A stretch of DNA of 24,972 bases, from assembly GCA_002327255.1 (NCBI GenBank), contig DCUM01000242.1, positions 1 through 24,972 of the forward strand, given 5' to 3'. The first letter of the stretch is position 1, and each line of letters opens with the position of its first letter. This document shows, piece by piece, positions 16,730 to 23,968 of this stretch. The notes below the pieces were generated by a model. It worked only from the letters and a program-made list of their open reading frames with translations. It ran no database searches and had not been told where the DNA came from. The stretch is from a bacterium UBA2214 (GTDB lineage Bacteria > Zhuqueibacterota > Zhuqueibacteria > Residuimicrobiales > Residuimicrobiaceae). Made by a program: the position numbers and the translations under genes.

Positions 16730-17698
16730 TCATTTTTGCGCCAGCTTTTCATAGGCTTTGATAATCTGCCGCACCAATTGATGGCGGAGCACATCGCGAT
16801 CGCTCAGGTAGACAAAGCCGATGCCATCAATGCCTTTGAGTATGGTCTGTATCTGCACCAGACCCGAAACCGTCTTGTCCGGCAGATCAAGCTGGGTGAT
16901 GTCGCCGGTAATGATCGATTTTGAATTGACACCCAGTCGCGTCAAGAACATTTTCATCTGCGCGGAGGTGGAATTCTGCGCTTCATCGAGAATCACAAAG
17001 CAATTGTTCAGCGTGCGGCCGCGCATGTAAGCCAGGGGGACGATTTCGACGACGCGGGTTTCGATGAGGCGTTTCAATTTGTCGCCGGGAATCATGTCGT
17101 GCAGCGCATCATAAAGCGGGCGCAGATAGGGATCGACCTTTTCACGAAAATCACCCGGCAGAAATCCGAGGCTCTCCCCCGCTTCAACCGCAGGACGGCA
17201 TAAAATCAGCCGCTCCACCACTTTGTCCCGCAAGGCCGCCACCGCCAGGGCCACGGCGAGGAAGGTCTTGCCGGTTCCCGCAGGACCAATGGCAAAGACG
17301 ATATCGTTTTGGCGCGCACACGCCACATAGGCTTCCTGGCCCTCCGTGCGCGGTTTCACAACACCCTTTTTGGTATAGACGATGACGGACTCCGCCGAGG
17401 GAGCGGCATCATTATCCGCCCCGGCACCGTGGTTCAACTGCGTTACCAGTTCGATATCCTGCGGCAGGAGGCGTCCGTTGCGGTTAGCGAGATAGATGAG
17501 TTCGCTGAGGACGCGCTCGGCATGATCGACGCTTTCGCCATCACCCTTCAGGATGAGTTCATGGCCGCGCGCGATGAGTTGTGCGTTCAGTTCGGATTCA
17601 AGCAGCCGCAAGTTGGCGTCCTGCGGGCCGAAAAACATCACCGGATCGATCCCGCGGAGCACGACTCTCTTTTCGACGGATTCTTTATGCTTCACCAT
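16730..17698 (-). CDS. PhoH family ATPase (PhoL/YbeZ type)
   Basis: A 322-aa cytoplasmic P-loop ATPase. The N-terminal KH-like region (about 10-75) includes DANLRLLESELNAQLIARG. Walker A is GPAGTGKT (138-145) and Walker B is FVILDEAQN (DEAQ at 238-241). CRPAVEAGESLGFLPGD and SIITGDITQLDLP are also typical of PhoH. The protein works with YbeY in RNA and ribosome metabolism, and the phoH-pgpH-ybeY order here is the standard cluster. The start ATG has only a weak AGG Shine-Dalgarno. It begins 28 nt after the terminator of the LysM gene, and I could not find a convincing promoter between the two, so some read-through or an undetected promoter must feed it. Confidence 0.95.
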   Translation of the reverse strand: MVKHKESVEKRVVLRGIDPVMFFGPQDANLRLLESELNAQLIARGHELILKGDGESVDHAERVLSELIYLANRNGRLLPQDIELVTQLNHGAGADNDAAPSAESVIVYTKKGVVKPRTEGQEAYVACARQNDIVFAIGPAGTGKTFLAVALAVAALRDKVVERLILCRPAVEAGESLGFLPGDFREKVDPYLRPLYDALHDMIPGDKLKRLIETRVVEIVPLAYMRGRTLNNCFVILDEAQNSTSAQMKMFLTRLGVNSKSIITGDITQLDLPDKTVSGLVQIQTILKGIDGIGFVYLSDRDVLRHQLVRQIIKAYEKLAQK

Positions 17699-17725
17699 CT
17701 TGCCTGTCTATCTGTTCAGTGCCAT

Positions 17726-17772
17726 AAAAAAACTCCCGCTCCAGGGCCAGAAGCACTGAAAACGGGAGTTTT
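17726..17772 (-). terminator. Intrinsic terminator of the lipoprotein-LysM unit
   Basis: The arms AAAACTCCCG (17729-17738) and CGGGAGTTTT (17763-17772) form a perfect 10-bp stem with a 24-nt loop. On the minus strand the stem is followed by a T-run (17732-17726). It lies about 135 nt after the LysM stop codon. The flanking A/T symmetry means it could also work in the other direction, but there is no plus-strand gene to need it. Confidence 0.85.
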
Positions 17773-17851
17773 ACATGGCTGTCGCGGCCGGCAACGGTAC
17801 ACTGTCAAGCGCGAATATGCAGAATTCCGCTGTGCCCGTTCAATGCGCTGC

Positions 17852-17871
17852 AATGGAAGTCAAATTCCATT
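17852..17871. other. Small perfect hairpin in the 3' untranslated region of the LysM gene
   Basis: AATGGAA (17852-17858) and TTCCATT (17865-17871) pair perfectly around a 6-nt loop, between the LysM stop codon and its terminator. It may protect the 3' end of the transcript or belong to a 3'-derived small RNA. Nothing else is recognised in 17776-17908. Confidence 0.4.
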
Positions 17872-17908
17872 TCGGGAACCAGTTTGCCGTCCGCTGTTAC
17901 CGGGTGGA

Positions 17909-18766
17909 CTAGTCTCTCGGAATCACCAGAACCGTGTAGGGGAAAATCCGCTGCGGATCTTCACCGATGACGGCTTTGTTCTTCTGGTAGATTTTGGTCC
18001 AGGCAGCAGGATCACCCAGTACTTTGGGATCCGCCGCTATTTTTTTCAGATAATCGCCTTTGGCAACCAGATATTCATCCGGGCCGCATTCACGCTGGAT
18101 CTTAAAGACCTGCTTGGGATAGATGAGATCCGGATCCTTGATCTGATCCTTGTTGTAGGAATAGATACGCATCCACTGCATGGGATTGGCGTAGATATTC
18201 TTCTTGCCGGATATCTTCCACAGGTAATCGCCGACCACGACATTGTAGAGGTCGAAGAGCGCTTTGGGCATCTTGTTCTTCAATTGCGCGATCTTGCCCT
18301 CGATGCTGGCCAGAGCATTCTGCATTTCGGTGAGAGCGGATATGCGGTCTTTTTTCAATTCGGCCAGTTTAACTTCTGCCGCTTTGAGTTCATCGCGTTT
18401 CTTGAACAGTTCTTCCGGCGACAACGCCATCAAACCATCCACCTGTGCTTCCAGGGCTTTCACTTTCGCCTTGTAGGCTTCGTAGCCAGCCTGATCGGTT
18501 CCGACGGCTGCGAGAACTTCGGCCCAGGTTTTGTCATAAGCCACCTGCGCCGTATTCAAATCGGTCTTTACTTGAGCCACAGCATTTGCACAATCCTCAG
18601 CCGCTTTTTTGGCGGCCGCTTCTCGGTCTTGCCAGTCTTTTAACTGAGCACGGTATTCATCCATGCTCATCTTTTTTTCCTGCGCCAGGGTCAATTGCGC
18701 ACCAAAAAGGAGCAAGAAGGAAAGCACAAGTGCTAAGGAGACCACGAGCTTGCTGGAAAATCTCAT
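17909..18766 (-). CDS. Secreted coiled-coil protein with two C-terminal LysM-like domains
   Basis: A 285-aa exported protein. The signal peptide spans residues 1-28 with likely cleavage after LTLAQ. A long helical, Lys/Glu/Ala-rich coiled-coil stretch covers about 30-168. Two LysM-type repeats follow: YNVVVGDYLWKISG... (about 174-224) and EYLVAKGDYLKKIAA... (about 231-282), each with the Y-x-V-x-x-G-D-x-L-x-x-I pattern. LysM binds peptidoglycan, so the protein probably ties a periplasmic coiled coil to the cell wall. The start at 18766 has a strong GGAGGG six bases upstream; an ATG at 18802 is rejected for lack of one. It follows the small lipoprotein gene by 40 nt in one transcript that ends at the terminator at 17726-17772. 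No family name is recognised. Confidence 0.85.
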   Translation of the reverse strand: MRFSSKLVVSLALVLSFLLLFGAQLTLAQEKKMSMDEYRAQLKDWQDREAAAKKAAEDCANAVAQVKTDLNTAQVAYDKTWAEVLAAVGTDQAGYEAYKAKVKALEAQVDGLMALSPEELFKKRDELKAAEVKLAELKKDRISALTEMQNALASIEGKIAQLKNKMPKALFDLYNVVVGDYLWKISGKKNIYANPMQWMRIYSYNKDQIKDPDLIYPKQVFKIQRECGPDEYLVAKGDYLKKIAADPKVLGDPAAWTKIYQKNKAVIGEDPQRIFPYTVLVIPRD

Positions 18767-18806
18767 TAGCTTCCCTCCACTGTTAACAGTGTTCATAATC
18801 ATCAGC

Positions 18807-19082
18807 CTACTGCCAATCTGTCAAACGTTTTTCGACAGTGGCTTTCTCTTGTACCATTTGTTCCACTTTTTGATTCAGATCAGTTAACTGTTGTTCCAAG
18901 CTCGCTTTTTCTTTGGTGCAATCAGCAGCTTTTGCTTCAGCTGCCAACGCGGCCTGTTTGGTCTCTTCAAGCGCCTTCAACTCCTTCTCATTCGGATGGC
19001 GACTACAACCAGCCAACATAAAGGCGACGAGCAGCAAGCAGACAACGGCAATTCTGAGGACCCAGCGCGATGTGTTCTTCAT
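18807..19082 (-). CDS. Small Lpp-like coiled-coil lipoprotein
   Basis: A 91-aa lipoprotein. A hydrophobic signal ends in a perfect lipobox, MLAGC (Cys26), with Ser at +2 favouring the outer membrane. The 66-residue mature part is almost entirely heptad-patterned helix (LEQQLTDLNQKVEQM...), similar in size and style to E. coli Lpp, but it lacks Lpp's C-terminal Lys (it ends DWQ), so covalent attachment to peptidoglycan is unlikely. It has one further Cys (about 54) in the coiled coil. The start at 19082 is preceded by AGGAGGTG eight bases upstream; a longer reading to 19112 would swallow that site. It is driven by a consensus promoter and followed by the LysM gene, so a tether shared between the two proteins is plausible but inferred. 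Confidence 0.82.
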   Translation of the reverse strand: MKNTSRWVLRIAVVCLLLVAFMLAGCSRHPNEKELKALEETKQAALAAEAKAADCTKEKASLEQQLTDLNQKVEQMVQEKATVEKRLTDWQ

Positions 19083-19200
19083 CAAATTTACACCTCCTTT
19101 CGCTCGTTGCAACCAAAGCTCATAACGGTGCTTTTACTAAAAGGACATCCTGCGGTTTACAAAACGGAACAACACCGTCGAACTTTTTATTGTTTAAGTG

Positions 19201-19229
19201 ATTATAGCAATATTTTGTCTAATTGTCAA
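19201..19229 (-). promoter_or_regulatory. Consensus sigma70 promoter for the lipoprotein-LysM unit
   Basis: On the minus strand, TTGACA (19229-19224), a 17-nt AT-rich spacer and TATAAT (19206-19201) match the sigma70 consensus at all twelve positions. Transcription would start near 19194, giving a leader of about 110 nt before the lipoprotein ATG. The leader has complementary ACGGTG and CACCGT segments and a CTTTT/AAAAG stem, so it may be folded. Strong expression is expected. Confidence 0.88.
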
Positions 19230-19273
19230 GAAGAAAAGATAGACACCCGTTTAAAAGAACTTGAATATTGAGC

Positions 19274-21034
19274 TTAATCCTTGCTGATGATCAAATGAAG
19301 CTCTTTTAATTGCGCTTCGCTGACCTGCGAGGGGCTTCCATCCATCAACGACATGGCGCTGGCGGTCTTTGGAAAAGCGATGACTTCGCGGATCGACTGG
19401 CATCCCGCCAGAAGCATGACCAGACGGTCGAAGCCGAACGCAATGCCGCCATGGGGCGGTGCACCGTATGAAAAAGCCTCGAGCAAATGGCCAAACTTCT
19501 CTTCCGCCTCCCTGGCGCCGATGCCCAGGGCGCGAAACATCTGCGATTGCATCTCGCTGTTATGAATGCGAATGCTTCCGCCTGCGATTTCCATGCCGTT
19601 GAGGATAAGATCGTAGGCGCGTGCCTTGACCTGCGCCGGATTGCTGAGCAACCAATCCGCCTGCTCCGGTTTCGGCGAGGTGAAGGGATGGTGCCGCGCC
19701 ACGTAGCGTTTTTCTTCCTCGCTGTACTCGAACAAGGGAAAATCGACCACCCAGGCAAGACGATACTCCTCTTGCGGAATGAGGTTTTCCTGCGCCGCCA
19801 CTTTGAGGCGCAAATCGCCCAACAGGGTCAAGGTCACCTCCGGCTTGCCGGCGATGAAGAGCATCAAATCACCGTCCTTTGCACCCAGCGCCGCCGTGAT
19901 TTGCTGTCGCAGTGTTTCAGGAAAAAACTTGCTCAACGAACTGTCCCAATCGGACTCCTTGACCTTGATGGCCACCAGACCGGCGCCGCCGCGATTTTTG
20001 ATCCATTCGCTCAAATCCTCGATCTGCTTGCGCGAATAGCCGCCGCACCCGGGGGCGCAGATGCCGGCGACCTTGCCGCCCTGCGCCGCCGTATCGTGAA
20101 AAACCTTGAATTCACTGGCCACCGTCAACGGTGTGATATCGGCGATCTCCATGGCAAAACGCAGGTCCGGCTTGTCGCTGCCATACCTGGCCATGGCTTC
20201 ATCGAAGGGAATGCGCTGCAGCGGCAGCTCTATCTTGCGGTCAAGAACCTCCGCAAAGATGCGCGCCATCAAGCCTTCCACCAGTGCAAAGAGGTCTTCC
20301 TCATCGATAAAAGACATCTCGACATCGATCTGGGTGAATTCCGGCTGCCGGTCGGCGCGCAAGTCTTCGTCGCGAAAACAGCGCACGATCTGAAAATAGC
20401 GATCCAGTCCGGCCACCATCAACAACTGTTTGTACTGCTGCGGAGACTGTGGCAGGGCGTAGAAGCGGCCTTTCCAGACCCGGCTCGGCACCAGGTAATC
20501 GCGCGCGCCTTCCGGTGTGCTGCGCATGAGACAGGGGGTCTCCACTTCTACGAACTGGTGCGCTTCGAAGTAGTTGCGCACCAGCTGATAACATTTATTG
20601 CGGATCAGCAGATTCCGCTGCATTTCAGGACGGCGTAAATCCAGGTAACGGTACTTGAGACGCAAATCTTCGTTCGCGATGGTATCCCCGGTGATCATGA
20701 ACGGCACGGTTTTGGCGCTGTTGAGAATTTCCAGCTCGGCCGCAGCCAATTCGATGGCGCCCGTGTTCAGTTTGGAATTGACCATGCCCTCGGGACGCGC
20801 CTCCACCGTGCCGGTGATGGAAACGACAAATTCGCCGCGGAGATTCTTGGCCGCTTCATAACACGGCGTATCCGGGTCGATGCGCACCTGGGTGACGCCG
20901 TAGCGATCGCGCAAATCGATGAAAATCAGGGAACCGTGATCCCGGCGCCGATCCACCCAACCCATCAGGATCGCCGTCTGCCCCAAAGCGGAAAGATTCA
21001 AATCACCGCAGGTATGTGTTCGTTTCTTCTGCAT
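19274..21034 (-). CDS. aspS: Aspartyl-tRNA synthetase
   Basis: A 586-aa bacterial-type class II synthetase that charges tRNA-Asp (or Asp/Asn tRNAs in non-discriminating forms). The N-terminal OB-fold anticodon-binding domain (about 1-110) contains GWVDRRRDHG and FIDLRDRYG. Motif 2 is visible as FRDEDLRADRQPEFTQIDVE and motif 3 as GIAFGFDRLVMLLAG. The insertion (GAD-type) domain lies in between (about 290-410), as expected for the bacterial form. ATG with AAGGACGG upstream. An intrinsic terminator lies only about 20 nt upstream of the start, and no clear promoter was seen between atpC and aspS, so expression may depend on read-through. Whether it is discriminating cannot be judged here. Confidence 0.97.
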   Translation of the reverse strand: MQKKRTHTCGDLNLSALGQTAILMGWVDRRRDHGSLIFIDLRDRYGVTQVRIDPDTPCYEAAKNLRGEFVVSITGTVEARPEGMVNSKLNTGAIELAAAELEILNSAKTVPFMITGDTIANEDLRLKYRYLDLRRPEMQRNLLIRNKCYQLVRNYFEAHQFVEVETPCLMRSTPEGARDYLVPSRVWKGRFYALPQSPQQYKQLLMVAGLDRYFQIVRCFRDEDLRADRQPEFTQIDVEMSFIDEEDLFALVEGLMARIFAEVLDRKIELPLQRIPFDEAMARYGSDKPDLRFAMEIADITPLTVASEFKVFHDTAAQGGKVAGICAPGCGGYSRKQIEDLSEWIKNRGGAGLVAIKVKESDWDSSLSKFFPETLRQQITAALGAKDGDLMLFIAGKPEVTLTLLGDLRLKVAAQENLIPQEEYRLAWVVDFPLFEYSEEEKRYVARHHPFTSPKPEQADWLLSNPAQVKARAYDLILNGMEIAGGSIRIHNSEMQSQMFRALGIGAREAEEKFGHLLEAFSYGAPPHGGIAFGFDRLVMLLAGCQSIREVIAFPKTASAMSLMDGSPSQVSEAQLKELHLIISKD

Positions 21035-21053
21035 AGTCCGTCCTTCTGTTTTG

Positions 21054-21086
21054 AAAAGGAAAACGGCACCAACCAGGAGGCGCCGT
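21054..21086 (-). terminator. Intrinsic terminator after the atp operon
   Basis: On the minus strand ACGGCGCC (21086-21079) and GGTGCCGT (21070-21063) pair around an 8-nt loop. One pair is G-U in the RNA and would be a C-A mismatch on the other strand, so the hairpin points to minus-strand transcription. A T-rich tail (TTTCCTTTT) follows. It lies about 78 nt after the atpC stop and about 20 nt before the aspS start, so it could also act as an attenuator of aspS. Confidence 0.8.
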
Positions 21087-21163
21087 CGTTACCAGGATCA
21101 TCACTGCTTTGATGGTGGAATGCCTTGAAACTGGAATGGGCTGACCCGGCGCGTCCACAGGAC

Positions 21164-21568
21164 TCAGGGTCTGTTGACCACCTCCAGCCGGTTCAACGCC
21201 CGCGCCAGGGAGGCCTGGGCTCTGGAATAATCGAGATTCTCCGCTCTCTCCTGCAGGCGTGCCAAGGCGCGATCGCGGGAAACCCGGGCACGCTCGACGT
21301 CAATGTCCTCTGCGGCTTCGCACGTTTCGACCAGAATGCGCATCTGGTTCTCCATGACCTCACAGAAGCCGCCGCTGGTGGCGAAGAGGCGCAGGCCGGA
21401 CGGCGCCCTGACTTCAATAATGCCCACTTTCAAGGCGGTGAGAAAAGGGGCATGATTATGGAGGACACCAAAATAACCGGCCGCGCCCGGCGCCTTGACA
21501 TGTATCACCTGCTCGCGGTACACCACCTTGATCGGTGTGATGATTTCCAATGAATAAGTCTTGTCCAT
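21164..21568 (-). CDS. atpC: ATP synthase F1 epsilon subunit
   Basis: A 134-aa epsilon subunit of normal length. The N-terminal beta-sandwich (about 1-88) carries the typical LEIITPIKVVYREQV and GYFGVLHNHAPFLTAL motifs. The C-terminal helical hairpin (about 90-134) includes DVERARVSRDRALARL. Epsilon couples the rotor stalk to F1 and can inhibit ATP hydrolysis. It is the last gene of the run, 43 nt after atpD, and is followed by an intrinsic terminator. The Shine-Dalgarno is not obvious; the region before the ATG is AT-rich, which may lower or alter translation relative to atpD. Confidence 0.95.
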   Translation of the reverse strand: MDKTYSLEIITPIKVVYREQVIHVKAPGAAGYFGVLHNHAPFLTALKVGIIEVRAPSGLRLFATSGGFCEVMENQMRILVETCEAAEDIDVERARVSRDRALARLQERAENLDYSRAQASLARALNRLEVVNRP

Positions 21569-21611
21569 GATGATCGATTTATCATTTTATATGAGTGGCA
21601 CTGACAGCCGA

Positions 21612-23033
21612 TCACTCGGCGCGTATGCGCCTGGCGTTCTCAACCGCTTCTTCGATGGAACCCACCATCCAGAAGGCGCGTTCCGGAAGATCATCGTGTT
21701 TGCCCTCGATAATCTCCTTGAAGCCGCGGATGGTATCTTCCAGTTTGACGTATTTTCCCTTAAAGCCGGTGAAGGCCTCGGCCACGGAGAAGGGTTGCGA
21801 CAGGAAGCGCTGCAGACGTCGCGCCCGGTTGACCGTGATCTTGTCCTCTTCGGAGAGCTCTTCCATGCCGAGAATGGCGATGATATCCTGAAGATCTCTA
21901 TACTTTTGCAGAATCTGCTGCACCGTACGTGCCACGCTGTAATGCTCTTCGCCGACGATGCGCGGATCGAGGATGCGCGACGTGGAGTCGAGCGGATCCA
22001 CCGCGGGATAGATACTCATCTCCGCAAGCTGACGGCTGAGCACGGTGGTGGCGTCAAGATGGCTGAAGGTCGTCGCAGGCGCCGGATCGGTCAAGTCGTC
22101 CGCTGGCACATAGATGGCCTGCACCGAGGTGATGGAACCCTTTTTGGTGGAAGTGATGCGTTCCTGCAGCTGTCCCATCTCGGTGGCCAGCGTTGGCTGG
22201 TATCCCACCGCGGAGGGCATGCGGCCGAGCAGGGCCGACACTTCGGAACCCGCCTGGGTGAAACGGAAGATATTGTCGATGAAGAGCAGCACATCCTTGC
22301 CTTCGACATCGCGGAAATACTCCGCCATGGTCAGGGCGGACAAACCGACGCGTTGACGGGCGCCGGGCGGTTCGTTCATCTGGCCAAAGACCATGGCCAC
22401 CTTGGACTGCGACAGATCGTCCATGTTGATGACGCCGGTTTCCTGAAATTCGAGCCAGAGATCGTTGCCTTCGCGCGTACGCTCACCGACGCCGGCGAAA
22501 ACCGAAAAACCGCCGCGCTGGATGGCGATATTGTTGATGAGTTCCATGATCAACACCGTCTTGCCGACGCCGGCACCGCCAAAAAGGCCGGTCTTGCCGC
22601 CCTTGGCATACGGCTCCAGGAGATCAATCACCTTGATGCCGGTCTCGAACATCTCGGTGCTGGTCTCCAGTTCATCAAAGGCCGGTGCATCGCGATGAAT
22701 GGGCCACCGGGTCTCAACCTCAACCTCCCCCATCTCATCGATCGGGTCTCCGATCAAATTGAAGAGACGGCCCAGCGTGGCTTTGCCCACAGGCACCGTG
22801 ATGGGCGATTCGGTGTTGATCACTTTCTGACCGCGCTGCAAACCGTCGGTGGAGTCCATGGCGACACACCGTGCGGTGCTCTCGCCGAGATGCTGCGCCA
22901 CTTCGAAAACCAGACGGGATCCATCCGGCCGCTTCATCTCCAGAGCGTTATTGATAGCCGGCAAACGGCTGTCTTCAAAATATACGTCAACGACCGGGCC
23001 AATGATTTGCACGATACGACCAACGTTAGACAT
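21612..23033 (-). CDS. atpD: ATP synthase F1 beta subunit
   Basis: A 473-aa catalytic beta subunit. The N-terminal barrel starts NVGRIVQIIGPVVDVYF. Walker A is GGAGVGKT (152-159). The conserved GERTREGNDLW, MNEPPGAR and the catalytic-core AGSEVSALLGRMPSAVGYQPTL are all present. It binds and interconverts ADP and ATP within the alpha3-beta3 hexamer. The length is standard and no residue looks unusual. The start is backed by AGGAG a few bases upstream. It lies 71 nt after atpG and 43 nt before atpC, in one operon. Confidence 0.98.
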   Translation of the reverse strand: MSNVGRIVQIIGPVVDVYFEDSRLPAINNALEMKRPDGSRLVFEVAQHLGESTARCVAMDSTDGLQRGQKVINTESPITVPVGKATLGRLFNLIGDPIDEMGEVEVETRWPIHRDAPAFDELETSTEMFETGIKVIDLLEPYAKGGKTGLFGGAGVGKTVLIMELINNIAIQRGGFSVFAGVGERTREGNDLWLEFQETGVINMDDLSQSKVAMVFGQMNEPPGARQRVGLSALTMAEYFRDVEGKDVLLFIDNIFRFTQAGSEVSALLGRMPSAVGYQPTLATEMGQLQERITSTKKGSITSVQAIYVPADDLTDPAPATTFSHLDATTVLSRQLAEMSIYPAVDPLDSTSRILDPRIVGEEHYSVARTVQQILQKYRDLQDIIAILGMEELSEEDKITVNRARRLQRFLSQPFSVAEAFTGFKGKYVKLEDTIRGFKEIIEGKHDDLPERAFWMVGSIEEAVENARRIRAE

Positions 23034-23104
23034 GCAACAATCTCCTAATTCCTAAGGGTTATATTCAACATAGAGAATCCGTGCCACCGCTACAGACCGC
23101 CCTG

Positions 23105-23965
23105 CTAACCGTGCAACGCCTCGGAACCGCCGATGATCTCGTTCAACTCCTTGGTGATGGCGGCCTGACGGGCTTTGTTATAATAGAGCACCAGTTCCTT
23201 GATCATATCCGCGGCATTCTCGGTCGCCGTCTCCATCGCCGTCATGCGCGCACCATGCTCCGAGGCGCTCGACTCCAGCAGAATGCGCCAAATGTGCACA
23301 TTGAGGCTGAGGGGACAGAGCTGTGACAGGATTCGTCGCGGACTCGGTTCAAAAATGAAACCCACCGGAAATTTAACCTCCGGCGAAACTACCGGCTGAA
23401 TGGGCAGGTATTGCTCGACCACGATCTGCTGCTGCACCGCCGTTTTGAACTCGTTATAGATGATCAGTATGCGGTCATACTTTTTCTGAATGTATCCATT
23501 CTGCAACTGCAGGGCGATGCGTTGCGCATCCGCAAATTGCAACTGATGCATAAAATCGAGATGATGTGCGGCGATGAGGACTTCGCGCAGGCGCAGGTAA
23601 TCATAGCCTTTGCGGCCGATGACCAGCACGGCTTTCTCCTGCGATGCGCAGGCCGCATACTCCTGCAAGGCGCGGCGGCTGATATTGGCATTGAAACTGC
23701 CGCACAAACCTCTGTCCGATGTCACCACCACAAAAAGGGTGCGCTTCACCGGACGTCGCTCGAGAAGCGGGTGCGAGCCCTTTCGCAGGGTTCCGGCGAT
23801 ATGGCCGAGGACGCCATCCAGTTCGTGTGCATAGGGCCGGGCGCTGAGGAGTTGGTTCTGCGCCTTGCGGAGCTTGGCCGCTGCCACCATTTTCATCGCC
23901 TTGGTGATCTGCTGCGTGCTGCGCACGGAAGCAATGCGGCGTTTGATGCTGCGTAGAGTGGCCAT
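23105..23965 (-). CDS. atpG: ATP synthase F1 gamma subunit
   Basis: A 286-aa gamma subunit, the central rotor shaft. The N-terminal helix begins MATLRSIKRRIASVRSTQQITKAMKMVAAAKLRKA. The conserved TSDRGLCGSFNANI is in the middle, and the C-terminal helix contains MTAMETATENAADMIKELVLYYNKARQAAITKELNEIIGG. The order atpA-atpG-atpD-atpC is the usual one. The ATG lies three bases after the atpA stop (TAAGGCATG), so translation is tightly coupled. Confidence 0.97.
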   Translation of the reverse strand: MATLRSIKRRIASVRSTQQITKAMKMVAAAKLRKAQNQLLSARPYAHELDGVLGHIAGTLRKGSHPLLERRPVKRTLFVVVTSDRGLCGSFNANISRRALQEYAACASQEKAVLVIGRKGYDYLRLREVLIAAHHLDFMHQLQFADAQRIALQLQNGYIQKKYDRILIIYNEFKTAVQQQIVVEQYLPIQPVVSPEVKFPVGFIFEPSPRRILSQLCPLSLNVHIWRILLESSASEHGARMTAMETATENAADMIKELVLYYNKARQAAITKELNEIIGGSEALHG

Positions 23966-23968
23966 GCC

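Noticed and set aside
17776..17908. TTGACA-like boxes as a phoH promoter
   Set aside because: No -10 box at proper spacing, and they lie upstream of the LysM terminator, so a transcript would meet the terminator first.
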